Below are positions 34,487 to 43,290 of a stretch of DNA of 47,729 nt, in pieces. Under the pieces are notes generated by a model, which was given only the letters and a program-made list of their open reading frames with translations, had not been told where the DNA came from and ran no database searches. The DNA lies in contig CAYLZO010000008.1 of NCBI GenBank assembly GCA_964387775.1, positions 1 to 47,729 on the forward strand, read 5' to 3'. The position numbers were made by a program, and so were the translations under genes. Source of the stretch: CAYLZO01 sp964387775 (lineage in GTDB: Bacteria > Chloroflexota > Anaerolineae > JAAYZQ01). The first letter of the stretch is position 1. The number at the start of each line of letters is the position of its first letter.

Positions 34487-35425
34487 ATGGACATCAAAAA
34501 GACCGCCGACCGCATCACCGAAAACGTCGCCCGGGTCATCGTCGGCAAGGACAAAGTCATCGAACTGTGCCTGGTCGCCCTGCTGTGCGAGGGCCACGTC
34601 CTGCTGGAGGACGTGCCCGGCATCGGCAAGACGACGCTGGCCAAGGCCCTGGCTCGCAGCGTGGGCTGCACCTTTCGCCGCATCCAGTTCACGCCCGACC
34701 TGCTGCCCAGCGACGTGACCGGCATCCTCTATTTCAACCAGAAAACCCAGGAGTTCGAGTTTCGTCCCGGCCCCATCCTGGCCCAGGTCATCCTGGCCGA
34801 CGAGATCAACCGGGCCACGCCCCGTACCCAGTCGGCGCTGCTGGAGGCCATGCAGGAGCGGCAGGTCACGGTGGACGTGGACACCCGGCCCCTGCCCCGG
34901 CCCTTCCTCGTCATCGCCACCCAGAACCCCATCGAATTGGAGGGCACCTTCCCCCTGCCCGAAGCTCAGGTGGACCGCTTCCTCATGAAAATCGCCCTCG
35001 GCTATCCCAGCGAGGCGGACGAGAACGCCATCTTGCTGCGCTACGAGCGCGACGATCCCCTGGAGACGCTGGAGCCCGTCGTCCAGGCCGAGGACCTGCT
35101 GGCCATGCAGGCCCAGGTGCGCGAGGTCCTCGTCGAAGAGTCGGTGCGCGAGTACCTGGTCCGCGTGGTGCGGGCCACCCGCGAGCACGAAGCCGTCGAG
35201 CTGGGCGTGAGCCCCCGGGGCTCGCTCTTTCTCTACAAAACGGCCCAGGCGCTGGCGGCCCTGCGCGGCCGCAGCTACGTCGTCCCCGACGACGTCAAGG
35301 AGCTCGCGCTGCCGGTGCTGACCCACCGCATCATCATCAGCCCCCAGACACGCCTCCGGGGCCGCCGCCCCGAGGAGGTCGTGGCCGAAATCGTTGAAAC
35401 CGTACCGGTACCTGTGGAAGCGTGA
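34487..35425 (+). CDS. MoxR-family AAA+ ATPase
   Basis: A 312-residue AAA+ protein: Walker A in EDVPGIGKTTLAKAL, Walker B VILADEINRATPRTQSALLEAM, sensor region VIATQNPIELEGTFPLPEAQ and C-terminal lid with GVSPRGSLFLYKTAQALA. MoxR proteins act as chaperones that mature partner proteins, usually encoded with DUF58 and von Willebrand or transglutaminase genes. Here the DUF58 and DUF4129 partners are present, but a toxin-antitoxin pair on the other strand lies between. GGGAGGAGG precedes ATG 34487. Confidence 0.94.
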   Translation: MDIKKTADRITENVARVIVGKDKVIELCLVALLCEGHVLLEDVPGIGKTTLAKALARSVGCTFRRIQFTPDLLPSDVTGILYFNQKTQEFEFRPGPILAQVILADEINRATPRTQSALLEAMQERQVTVDVDTRPLPRPFLVIATQNPIELEGTFPLPEAQVDRFLMKIALGYPSEADENAILLRYERDDPLETLEPVVQAEDLLAMQAQVREVLVEESVREYLVRVVRATREHEAVELGVSPRGSLFLYKTAQALAALRGRSYVVPDDVKELALPVLTHRIIISPQTRLRGRRPEEVVAEIVETVPVPVEA

Positions 35426-35435
35426 GAATTCGCGG

Positions 35436-35966
35436 CTAAAAGGTGACGACGGTGAGCCAGGGGGCGTCGATCTGTTGAAACTGGGCATCGTTGGTGACTA
35501 TTGCGGACAATCCCAGTGACTGGAGGATGGCCAGGTGAAAGGCGTCGCGGGGGGCCAAAGCGTAGTCGCGCACGTGGTCGAGGGCGGACGTCACCAACGC
35601 CCTGGCATTGGCCTGGTCGGCGATGTGCAGGCGGGGGAGGGCCAAAAAGGCCGTCGAAAACCGGCGTAACTCGGGCTCGTAGCGCCGGAGAAGACTTGGT
35701 TCCTGGCGCACCAGGTGCGGTCGCCAGCTTCCCGCACCGTGGTCCCGGTCGTAGAACTCGACGAGGAGTCGCCACCAGGCTTCGTCGAAAGCGAGTGTGG
35801 AGACGTACAGGCTGGCCTTGCGTCGGATAAACGCAAAAAGGAGGCGTTTGGCCGGCCTGTGCCAGCGATGGCCAAAGTACCAACTAATCAGGCAGTTGGC
35901 GTCCAAATAAGCGGGGGATGGAAGAATGGCTGGATCGGAGGTAAAGTGAAGCGTTTTACTCGGCAT
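35436..35966 (-). CDS. PIN-domain toxin (VapC-like)
   Basis: A 176-residue PIN-domain protein. The acidic residues of the nuclease site are visible: D in AYLDANCLISWYF (first strand), E in FDEAWWRLL, D in APRDAFHLAILQ and D in IVTNDAQFQ. PIN toxins cleave RNA with Mg2+. The start lies 11 bases inside the end of the upstream small gene, the usual toxin-after-antitoxin order. Longer than the classic 130-residue VapC, with an insert around residues 70-100. Confidence 0.85.
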   Translation of the reverse strand: MPSKTLHFTSDPAILPSPAYLDANCLISWYFGHRWHRPAKRLLFAFIRRKASLYVSTLAFDEAWWRLLVEFYDRDHGAGSWRPHLVRQEPSLLRRYEPELRRFSTAFLALPRLHIADQANARALVTSALDHVRDYALAPRDAFHLAILQSLGLSAIVTNDAQFQQIDAPWLTVVTF

Positions 35967-36288
35967 CCCAGATGTCCTCGCGAGAATTCAGGTCTTCAAT
36001 GTCCGTGCCTGGGCTCAGGGCACCTCCCATGCCAACGAAATCGTTCAAGGCCAGGACCTCGTTCAATGTCAATCCGGTTGTCCAGTCCTCGGTGAGCATC
36101 TCGGTGACGTCCGGCGAGAGTTCGTATTTTTCCGTCCATTCCTTCAGTTTGGAGGGGTGGTACGGCGTGGACAGGTCCTCCTCTGCCGGACGGATCTGGA
36201 GTTCTACCATGCTCGGTTCATCCAGGTCCACCGGTTCCAGAGGGCGGAACACACCGCCCTTGTACATGGCTGTCAGCACTTGGCCCAT
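35956..36288 (-). CDS. DUF104/AF2212-like antitoxin
   Basis: A 110-residue protein whose first part, MGQVLTAMYKGGVFRPLEPV, is the beta strand pair of DUF104/AF2212-type antitoxins (AIYENGVFKPLEPV in relatives). The remaining acidic helical part (LKEWTEKYELSPDVTEMLTE) probably wraps the toxin. It precedes and overlaps the PIN gene. ATG 36288 is chosen because GGAGGTGA lies 5 bases before it; a GTG at 36297 lies inside that site. Confidence 0.8.
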   Translation of the reverse strand: MGQVLTAMYKGGVFRPLEPVDLDEPSMVELQIRPAEEDLSTPYHPSKLKEWTEKYELSPDVTEMLTEDWTTGLTLNEVLALNDFVGMGGALSPGTDIEDLNSREDIWDAE

Positions 36289-36323
36289 ATCGCTCACCTC
36301 CTGCTCTTTACGATAGTGACATC

Positions 36324-36352
36324 ATTCTAGCCGATCTGTGAGGCATTGTCAA
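36324..36352 (-). promoter_or_regulatory. Promoter of the toxin-antitoxin operon
   Basis: On the minus strand, a perfect TTGACA (36352-36347), a 17-base spacer and TAGAAT (36329-36324), 36 bases before the antitoxin start. Its -35 lies only 4 bases from the divergent DUF58 start. Confidence 0.75.
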
Positions 36353-36356
36353 TCCC

Positions 36357-37637
36357 ATGTTCAACAAGGCCTGGATTCAGCTCGCCATCCTGCTCGTGGC
36401 GATGGGGCTGTTGCTCGACGTGCCGGCGCTCCTCGTCCTGGCCGCGTTCCTGCTGACCGTCGTGCCGCTGGGCTGGTGGTGGAGCCGCCGCAGCCTGGAT
36501 CGCGTCCGCTACGAGCGGGTGTTTGGCGCGCGCCGCGTCTTTTCCGGCGAGACCGTGGACCTGAGCCTGCACGTCACCAACGAGAAGCTGCTGCCCCTGA
36601 GCTGGCTGACGGTGGACGACCGCTGGTCCATGGCCCTGCCCCTCGAGGGCGCCGTCCTCTTTCACTCGCCGACGGACCAGATGGGGCATTTTCGTTGCGC
36701 TTTTGCCGTCCGCTGGTTCGAGCGCATCCGCCGCCGCCACCGCCTGCGCTGCACGCGCCGGGGGTTCTACCCCTTTGGCCCGGCCCAGCTCCGCTCCGGT
36801 GACCTCTTTGGGCTCTTTCGCCGCACCGAGCGCCGCGACGAGCTCGACTGGCTCATCGTCTATCCCCAGGTGCTGCCCCTGGAAGCCCTCGGTTTCCCGC
36901 CCAAGCAGCCCTTTGGCGAGACCAAGGCCAACTGGCGCATCTTTGAGGACCCCAGCCGGGCCGTCGGCGTCCGCGACCACCGGCCCGAAGACGGCTTCCG
37001 GCACATCCACTGGAAGGCCACGGCCCGCAAGCAGGACCTCCAGGTCAAGGTCTACGAGCCGACCACGAGCCACAACCTGGTCATTTTTCTCAACGTGGCG
37101 ACCTTTGCCAAGCAATGGCAGGGCACCATTCCTTCGCTGCTGGAGCGGGCCATCAGCGTCGCTGCGTCCATCGTCCAGCACGCCATCGAGGCCCGCTACG
37201 TCGTCGGCCTGGTCGCCAACGGCTCCATCCCCCACTCCGACCAGCCGATCAAGGTCCTGCCCAGCCGCAGCCCCGACCAGTTGAGCCGCCTGCTGGAGGC
37301 GCTGGCGGCCGTGACGAGCTTTGCCAGCTCGTCCATCGAGGCGCTGCTCCTGAGCGAGAGCCCCCGCCTGCCCTGGGGCGCGACCCTCGTCGTCGTCAGC
37401 GCCATCGTCACCGACGACCTGCTGGCGACCCTCGTCCGCCTGCGCGAGGTGGGCCGCCGCGTCGTCCTCGTCTCACTGGAGGGCGCGTCGGCGCTGCCCT
37501 TCGAGTCGCCGCCGGGCATCCTGACCTACCGTCTCGACGCCGACGATCTCCCCTTCGACGAGGCCTACCTGGGTGAGCCGGAAGCCTGGGCCTCGGACGT
37601 GGCCCCGCCCCTTCGCTTGGCCGGGGGGCGCCGGTGA
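36357..37637 (+). CDS. DUF58 family protein
   Basis: A 426-residue protein: two N-terminal membrane helices (about 6-38), a beta-rich part (LDRVRYERVFGARRVFSGETVDLSL), the family signature GVRDHRPEDGFRHIHWKATARKQDL (around residue 205-228) and a vWA-like C-terminal domain (VTDDLLATLVRLREVGRRVVLV). DUF58 proteins are standard partners of MoxR ATPases. It has no clear ribosome binding site in front of ATG 36357, and the usual tight coupling to moxR is broken by the toxin-antitoxin pair. It overlaps the next gene (GTGA). Confidence 0.9.
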   Translation: MFNKAWIQLAILLVAMGLLLDVPALLVLAAFLLTVVPLGWWWSRRSLDRVRYERVFGARRVFSGETVDLSLHVTNEKLLPLSWLTVDDRWSMALPLEGAVLFHSPTDQMGHFRCAFAVRWFERIRRRHRLRCTRRGFYPFGPAQLRSGDLFGLFRRTERRDELDWLIVYPQVLPLEALGFPPKQPFGETKANWRIFEDPSRAVGVRDHRPEDGFRHIHWKATARKQDLQVKVYEPTTSHNLVIFLNVATFAKQWQGTIPSLLERAISVAASIVQHAIEARYVVGLVANGSIPHSDQPIKVLPSRSPDQLSRLLEALAAVTSFASSSIEALLLSESPRLPWGATLVVVSAIVTDDLLATLVRLREVGRRVVLVSLEGASALPFESPPGILTYRLDADDLPFDEAYLGEPEAWASDVAPPLRLAGGRR

Positions 37638-39082
37638 ATCGCCCGGGGCTCGACGCCCGCCGTGAGGTGATCCGGGTCGCGCTGGCTGCCGCCGAGGTCT
37701 GCTGGGTGGCGCCCCTGTTCCTGGTGCTCAACGAGCGGACCTTTCCCCATCACCCGCTACCCATCTGGCTGGGGATGTGGGTCCTGCTTCTCGGCTTCAG
37801 CTACGTCTACCGGGCGCTCGCGGCGGCGGAACTCTCGGCCTGGCTCCGGCAGGGCCTGTTGGTCCTCGCCCTGCTGCTGAGCATCGGTTACTTCTGGCGC
37901 TTTCACGTCTACGCCGGTCCCGAGGCGGGCGGCCTGCGCTGGCTCGGGCAGCCCTTTGTGCAGTTGGTGCGCGAGCTCGACGTGCTGCCCGGCCCGTGGA
38001 TCGCCGCCATGACCCTGATTTACTTCTGGGCGCGGGGTATCGCGCTGGCCCGCCGCACCCTCTCGGCCGACAGCGTGGGGTTCAGCTTCCGCCTGGGGAT
38101 CGTGCTGTTGATGGGCGTGGCGCTGGCATCTCGCTTGCTCGGGGGGCGGGACGCCTCGGCCTTGATCGTCCCCTACTTTTTCTTTGCCTTGGTCGCCGTG
38201 GCCCTGGCCCGCGTCGACGAGGTCAGCAAGCTGCCCAACAGCAGCCCGGTCGGCTTTAGCGGCTTCTGGATCGGCTCGACGCTGGCGGCGGTTGCCGCGC
38301 TCGTGCTGCTGGGCGTGGGAGTGGCCGTCTTTTTTACCGGCGGTGGCCTGCGCCAGGTGTTGGCCTGGCTCTCGCCGGTCTGGTTTGTCTTGCAGGTCCT
38401 CGTCGCCGGCATCGGGGCATTGCTCTTGCTCTTGATCGAGGGGGTTCTGGTCCTCTTTTCGGTGGACATCTCGTCTCTGGGCGATGGCCTGCGGGAGGTG
38501 CTGCAACGGCTCGGCGAGCTGGCGACCTTTCCAGCGGCGCCGCCGCCGCCCGGCACGGGCCAGGATCGCCCGCCCTTCCTGGCGGTGATGCAGGTCGTCC
38601 TCGCCGTCGGGATTCCGTTGCTGATCATGCTCGTCGTCGTGCTGCTCACCTGGCAGCGGCTGCGGGGCGCCCGTCGGGGCGAGGGCGACGAGGCGCGCGA
38701 ATCCTTGCTGTCGCCCGGGGCCGTGGGCCGCAACTTGCTCGACATGCTGCGCTCGGGGCGGGATCGCCTGGGCGAGCTCGGTGGGTTGGTGGCCCGTTTT
38801 GGCGTGGGACAGCGTTTCCTCTCGGCGGTCTCGATCCGGCGTATCTATGCCAACCTGGTGCGCCTGGCCAGCCGGGCCGGCTACCCCCGCGCCCAGACCC
38901 AGACCCCCTACGAGTATCTGGAGACCCTCTACGAGGCGCTGCCCGGCAGCGAGGCCGAGGTCCGGCTCATCACCCAGGCCTACGTGGATGCCCACTATGG
39001 CCAGGTGCCCGACAGCCGCGAGGCGTTACAGCGCATCCGCGATTGCTGGGAGCGGGTGCGAGCGAGAGGGGCGGCAGGCTAA
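37634..39082 (+). CDS. Polytopic membrane protein with C-terminal DUF4129
   Basis: A 482-residue protein with about eight membrane helices (roughly 15-310 and 325-345) and a cytoplasmic end (about 390-480) that reads as DUF4129: IRRIYANLVRLASRAGYPRA, QTPYEYLETLYEALPGSEAE. This domain commonly ends transglutaminase-like proteins of MoxR/DUF58 clusters; here the transglutaminase core (Cys-His-Asp) is not seen. GTG 37634 overlaps the DUF58 stop, so the two proteins are made together. Confidence 0.8.
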   Translation: MNRPGLDARREVIRVALAAAEVCWVAPLFLVLNERTFPHHPLPIWLGMWVLLLGFSYVYRALAAAELSAWLRQGLLVLALLLSIGYFWRFHVYAGPEAGGLRWLGQPFVQLVRELDVLPGPWIAAMTLIYFWARGIALARRTLSADSVGFSFRLGIVLLMGVALASRLLGGRDASALIVPYFFFALVAVALARVDEVSKLPNSSPVGFSGFWIGSTLAAVAALVLLGVGVAVFFTGGGLRQVLAWLSPVWFVLQVLVAGIGALLLLLIEGVLVLFSVDISSLGDGLREVLQRLGELATFPAAPPPPGTGQDRPPFLAVMQVVLAVGIPLLIMLVVVLLTWQRLRGARRGEGDEARESLLSPGAVGRNLLDMLRSGRDRLGELGGLVARFGVGQRFLSAVSIRRIYANLVRLASRAGYPRAQTQTPYEYLETLYEALPGSEAEVRLITQAYVDAHYGQVPDSREALQRIRDCWERVRARGAAG

Positions 39083-39085
39083 GGG

Positions 39086-39655
39086 CTATCGGGGGGCGCG
39101 GGCGATGAGCTGCGCGTTGTGGGGCTCGTCGGGTGTGCCGTCGCGGTAGTGGAGGATCTCCAGCCCGGCGTCGAGGGCAAGTTGACGTAACTCTCCCACG
39201 TCCAGCAGATAGTCGGGGTTGAAATCGGGGCGTTCTTCCAGAAAGCGCTTGTTGTGGTGGGCCTGGAAGAGCAGCCCGCCCGGCCGCAGGCCCCGGGCCA
39301 GGTCGGCTGTCAGGTCGCGGTTCAGGTAGTAGAAGACGAGGATCCGGTCGTAGCGGGCCGGGGGCACCCACCAGCGGGCCAGGTCGGCCTGGACGAGGTT
39401 GAGGCGCAGTCCCCGGCGGCCGGCCTCAGCCTGGGCCTTTTCCAGGGCCACGCTGCTGACGTCCGCGGCGTCCACCCGGTAGCCGCGCTCGGCCAGGTAG
39501 AGGGCGTTGCCGCCAAAGCCACAGGCCACGTCGTAGGCCCGGCCCCCGGTCAGCAGGTGGCAATGCTCGACCAGGAAGTGTTTTGGCTCAAAGTGGGCCG
39601 GCCCCTCCCCGGCCGCGTATTTGCGATTCCAGCGCTCCCGGTCGCTCGGGGGCAT
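39086..39655 (-). CDS. SAM-dependent methyltransferase, TehB-like
   Basis: A 189-residue class I methyltransferase: SAM loop AYDVACGFGGNALYLAERG (motif I, DVACGFGGNA), motif II acidic VDAADVSSVAL, and ILVFYYLNRDL/LRPGGLLFQAH. The start WNRKYAAGEGP is the WdxxYxxG opening of TehB/Tam-like small-molecule methyltransferases. The substrate is not known. The upstream gene ends 3 bases before its start, so it belongs to the minus-strand group 41289-39086. Confidence 0.88.
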   Translation of the reverse strand: MPPSDRERWNRKYAAGEGPAHFEPKHFLVEHCHLLTGGRAYDVACGFGGNALYLAERGYRVDAADVSSVALEKAQAEAGRRGLRLNLVQADLARWWVPPARYDRILVFYYLNRDLTADLARGLRPGGLLFQAHHNKRFLEERPDFNPDYLLDVGELRQLALDAGLEILHYRDGTPDEPHNAQLIARAPR

Positions 39656-39658
39656 GGA

Positions 39659-40243
39659 TCAGCCGAAAAAGTCGGGGGGCGGGTCGCCGAGGTGGATTGT
39701 GAACTCAAAGTTGCCCGGCCCGACGGCCCGCTCCAGCTTTTTCATGATCGCGTCCACGTTGTCGTAGGGTCCAGAGAAGTAGAAGGGTTTGCCGTCTTTG
39801 CCCAGAGGAATCTCTTCGTTGCAGGCGTCAGGATCAGCATCCCCCAGGATCAACTTGGCCAGTTCAAAATCAGGATGGGGCTCAAAGCCCAGCGAGTCGG
39901 CGTAGGCCACGGCTTCGCGGATGATCTTGGCCGCCAGGTCCAGGTCGGCGGGGACCAATTCTTGCTGGCGGGCCATGCCATTGCGCAGTTCCTTGTAGTC
40001 ACGGCGTGAGGTGAATATGTAGCCGGAGGCATTCTTGACGCCCAGGCAACCCAGGTCCACCAGGAACGTGCCTACGGCGTCCTGGCCCCGGGGTCCCCGC
40101 CGGGATATTAGGATTTGGACGATCTTTGTGGTGTCTCGCCATTCTTTGCTCACCAGGCATTCCTTCAGCGGCCACTTGCTGGCTTTGCGAAGTTGGCCGC
40201 GCAAGCTTGCCCGCTGAAAAGATGATCCGGATATTCTGCGCAT
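39659..40243 (-). CDS. Uncharacterised conserved protein
   Basis: A 194-residue protein with no signal peptide or membrane helix. The segment WPLKECLVSKEWRDTTKIVQ plus QILISRRGPRGQDAVGTFLVDLGCLGVKNA resembles uncharacterised proteins I remember from Planctomycetes and Chloroflexota; I cannot name a domain with certainty. It starts 23 bases after the stop of the gene upstream (40267) and ends 3 bases before the methyltransferase, so the three are probably one operon. Confidence 0.65.
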   Translation of the reverse strand: MRRISGSSFQRASLRGQLRKASKWPLKECLVSKEWRDTTKIVQILISRRGPRGQDAVGTFLVDLGCLGVKNASGYIFTSRRDYKELRNGMARQQELVPADLDLAAKIIREAVAYADSLGFEPHPDFELAKLILGDADPDACNEEIPLGKDGKPFYFSGPYDNVDAIMKKLERAVGPGNFEFTIHLGDPPPDFFG

Positions 40244-40266
40244 TTGTGATGTCCCCTGTCCTTTCT

Positions 40267-41289
40267 CTAATGCATCCACATTTCCATCGCCGTCCGGGCT
40301 TCGTCGAGGGCCGGCAGCCGGGGCGAAATCTGGAGCTGACTGCCCAGCCCGGCGGCGATGGGGATCAGGATATTTTGCAGGCGCTCGCTGCGGACGGCGA
40401 TCCGCTTTGGCAAGGCGCCCATCTGGCTCAACGTATCGAGGAGCTTGGCTGCGGCTTGTTCCCACACCGCGTCGAGGGAAGGTTTGGCCACCATCAGCTC
40501 CATGGCCAGGATCAGGCCCGACTCGGCCTCCACGATCATGAGGCTGTAGGGCAGGTAGGGTCGCTCGTCCTCCTCGTCCTTGATGAAGGAGGGCAGGGTA
40601 AAGAGTTCGGCCTCCAGGGTAAAGGACTGGCGCGGCAGCTCTTTGCGCATCTGGGTCAGGCGCTCGATGTCTACGGCCGGCGGCGGGCGCACGGGCACGG
40701 ATTCCGGGCTGAGCCACTCGTCCTGCCAGCCCGCCTCCGTCTGGACCCGCACCAGGTACTCGTCGTCATCCTCGGGCGGTTCCAGCAGGTCGGGGTCCTC
40801 TCCGAGGCGGGCGATCACGTCCAGGGCTTGCTCGGTGACCCTCGCCAAGAAGCGGGCCTCTTCCGCGGTGAGGAACCAGGGCGCGCAGCCGGGCCGGTAG
40901 CTGCGAAAGAGGGGCCAGGCCTGCCGCCCCCGGAACCTGAGGTCCAGGGCCTTCATGACCGCCCGGTCCTCCTTGTCTACCATCTCCCGGTCCTCGAAGG
41001 AGATCTGCAACTGGGGGACTTCGAGCAGGAAACCGGGATCCTCCATCCCCTCGCCGCGCGAGAGCCGCCAGAAACCGTCCAGGCCCTTGGAGCCCAAATA
41101 GACGGCCAGGGCCAGGTGCTCGCCGTTGGCGCCCATGATGCTCACGTAGCCGATCTGGCCGGTCTCGGGGTTACGCACCCCAAAGATCTCGTCCTCAAAC
41201 ATCCACTCCCAGGGGGCTTCTTCCTTCAGTTTTGCGGCTGCTTCGTAGAGGCGGCGCCATTCGTCCAACGTTGGTTGGGCTCTATCCAT
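40267..41289 (-). CDS. Uncharacterised protein, DUF7309/DUF6930-like (tentative)
   Basis: A 340-residue soluble acidic protein. The N-terminal half (PTLDEWRRLYEAAAKLKEEA, FGVRNPETGQIGYVSIMGAN, HLALAVYLGSKGL) and the C-terminal half (LPYSLMIVEAESGLILAMEL, PKRIAVRSERLQNILIPIAA) resemble a two-domain family with the provisional names DUF7309 and DUF6930, from memory. The function is unknown. It has a clear promoter and AAGGAGG site before ATG 41289 and leads a three-gene minus-strand operon. Confidence 0.65.
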   Translation of the reverse strand: MDRAQPTLDEWRRLYEAAAKLKEEAPWEWMFEDEIFGVRNPETGQIGYVSIMGANGEHLALAVYLGSKGLDGFWRLSRGEGMEDPGFLLEVPQLQISFEDREMVDKEDRAVMKALDLRFRGRQAWPLFRSYRPGCAPWFLTAEEARFLARVTEQALDVIARLGEDPDLLEPPEDDDEYLVRVQTEAGWQDEWLSPESVPVRPPPAVDIERLTQMRKELPRQSFTLEAELFTLPSFIKDEEDERPYLPYSLMIVEAESGLILAMELMVAKPSLDAVWEQAAAKLLDTLSQMGALPKRIAVRSERLQNILIPIAAGLGSQLQISPRLPALDEARTAMEMWMH

Positions 41290-41323
41290 TTCTAGCCTCC
41301 TTCACTAGGTTGCGATCGAGCCC

Positions 41324-41352
41324 ATTGTATCATGCCTTCGGGGAAATGGCAA
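41324..41352 (-). promoter_or_regulatory. Promoter of the 41289-39086 operon
   Basis: Minus strand: TTGCCA (41352-41347), 17-base spacer, TACAAT (41329-41324), 35 bases before the start of the first gene. Confidence 0.65.
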
Positions 41353-41498
41353 CATAGCATGACCTTTAAATAACTTGCCCGTTTCGCCATCAGCGAGAAA
41401 TCACCCTGATGTGCGGCCTCCGGGCCGCCATGTCGAAGGATGACTTGCGCTCCAACCACAAACCATAGCGAGGTAGTTCGTAGACCGGTGTGGTTCAA

Positions 41499-41527
41499 TT
41501 GACCCGGCCCTTAAAGCGTGCTAGAAT
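41499..41527 (+). promoter_or_regulatory. nadE promoter
   Basis: TTGACC (41499-41504), 17-base spacer, TAGAAT (41522-41527), 33 bases before the nadE start. Confidence 0.7.
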
Positions 41528-41559
41528 AACGGCGACAACGGAGAGAAGGAGGAGGAGCC

Positions 41560-43290
41560 ATGACGACCCTGCGCATCGCCCTGGCCCAGATCAACACCAC
41601 GGTGGGCGATCTGGACGGCAACGAACGAAAAATCCTGGATTCTGTGGCCCGGGCCCGGGAACTGGGCGCCGGGCTGGTGGCCTTTCCCGAACTGACCATT
41701 CCCGGCTACCCGCCCGAAGACCTTCTGCTCAAGCCCAGCTTTGTGGCCGCCAACCGGCGCGTCCTGGCCCGCCTCGCCGAAAAAGTCCGCGGCATCACGG
41801 CCATCGTCGGGTTCGTGGACCGGGCCGATGACCTCTACAATGCCGCCGCCGTGCTCCACGAGGGGCAGGTTGCAGCGGTCTATCACAAGAGTTATTTGCC
41901 CAACTATGCCGTCTTTGACGAGGATCGATACTTTCGGGCGGGGGAGTGCCCCCTGGTGGTCTCGCTGGGCGAGGCGATGGTCGGCGTGAACGTCTGCGAG
42001 GACATCTGGCATCCGGGCGGTCCGGCCAAGGCCCAGGCGCTGGCCGGCGCCCAGGTCGTCGTGACCATCTCGGCCTCGCCCTACTCTGTGGGCAAAGGCC
42101 CCGACCGGGAGCGGATGCTGGCCACCCGTGCCGCCGACAACGTGTCCTACGTCGCCTTTTGTAATCTCGTCGGCGGGCAGGACGAGCTGGTCTTTGACGG
42201 CGGCAGCCTGATCTGCGATCCCGGGGGGCAGGTTGTGGCCCGGGCCAGGTCCTTCGAAGAGGACCTGGTCGTCGCCGACCTGAATCTGGGCGACGTCTTT
42301 CGCCAGCAGTTGCACGATCCCCGGCGGCGCAAGGAGCGCTTCCGCCAGCCTCAGGAAGCGGTGGCCCGCGTGACGCTGGCGCCCCCGGCCGCGCCCCGGG
42401 AGCGCCCCTCGCTGGAGGAGCAACTGCCCGCCTACCTCGATCCGGCGCCCGGGATGTACGCCGCTCTGGTGCTGGGCACCCGCGACTATGCGCACAAAAA
42501 CGGCTTTCAGAAGGCCGTCATCGGCCTGTCGGGCGGCATCGACTCGGCGCTGACGGCCTGCCTCGCCGCCGAGGCCCTCGGCCCGCAGAACGTGACCGGC
42601 GTGTTCATGCCTTCGCGCTACTCGTCGGACGCCAGCCGCGAGGACGCGACGGAACTGGCCGAGAACCTGGGCCTCGATTTCCTGACGATTCCCATCGACG
42701 ACACGTTCCAGGCCTACCTGGACATGCTGGCCGAGCCCCTGGCAGGCACGGAACCGGACGTGACCGAGGAGAACATCCAGGCCCGCATCCGGGGCAACGT
42801 CCTGATGGCCCTGTCCAACAAGTTCGGCTGGTTGGTGCTGACCACGGGCAACAAGAGCGAGATGAGCGTCGGCTACGCGACGCTGTACGGCGACATGGCC
42901 GGCGGTTTCGCGGTGATCAAGGACGTGCCCAAGACGGTCGTCTACGAGTTAGCGCGACTCCGCAACCGACGGGAGTACGTCATTCCGGAACGCGTGTTGG
43001 AGCGCGCGCCCAGCGCCGAATTGCGCGAGGATCAGACGGACCAGGACGCGCTTCCGCCCTATGAGATCCTCGATCCCATTCTCCAGGCCTATGTGGAGGA
43101 GGATCGATCCTTCCGCGAGATTGTGGCCCAGGGTTTCGACTTGGACGTGGTAGCGGAGGTGATCAACATGGTGGACCGCAGCGAGTACAAGCGCCGGCAG
43201 GCTCCCCCCGGTGTCAAGATTACGGAGCGTGCTTTCGGCCGCGACCGCCGGCTGCCCATCACCAGTCACTTCCGAAGTGCCAGTGACTAG
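41560..43290 (+). CDS. nadE: Glutamine-dependent NAD+ synthetase
   Basis: A 576-residue two-domain enzyme. The nitrilase-type glutaminase domain (about 1-265) has the triad E44 (AFPELTIPGY), K110 (YHKSYLPNY) and C146 (NVCEDIW). The synthetase domain (about 285-576) has the PP-loop LSGGIDSALTA (about 323-333), the TTGNKSEMSVGYATLYGDMAG segment and the closing KRRQAPPGVKI. It makes NAD from nicotinate adenine dinucleotide, ATP and glutamine-derived ammonia. The ribosome binding site GAGAAGGAGGAG lies 4-15 bases before ATG 41560. The stop codon is inside the left arm of the long palindrome that follows. Confidence 0.96.
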   Translation: MTTLRIALAQINTTVGDLDGNERKILDSVARARELGAGLVAFPELTIPGYPPEDLLLKPSFVAANRRVLARLAEKVRGITAIVGFVDRADDLYNAAAVLHEGQVAAVYHKSYLPNYAVFDEDRYFRAGECPLVVSLGEAMVGVNVCEDIWHPGGPAKAQALAGAQVVVTISASPYSVGKGPDRERMLATRAADNVSYVAFCNLVGGQDELVFDGGSLICDPGGQVVARARSFEEDLVVADLNLGDVFRQQLHDPRRRKERFRQPQEAVARVTLAPPAAPRERPSLEEQLPAYLDPAPGMYAALVLGTRDYAHKNGFQKAVIGLSGGIDSALTACLAAEALGPQNVTGVFMPSRYSSDASREDATELAENLGLDFLTIPIDDTFQAYLDMLAEPLAGTEPDVTEENIQARIRGNVLMALSNKFGWLVLTTGNKSEMSVGYATLYGDMAGGFAVIKDVPKTVVYELARLRNRREYVIPERVLERAPSAELREDQTDQDALPPYEILDPILQAYVEEDRSFREIVAQGFDLDVVAEVINMVDRSEYKRRQAPPGVKITERAFGRDRRLPITSHFRSASD

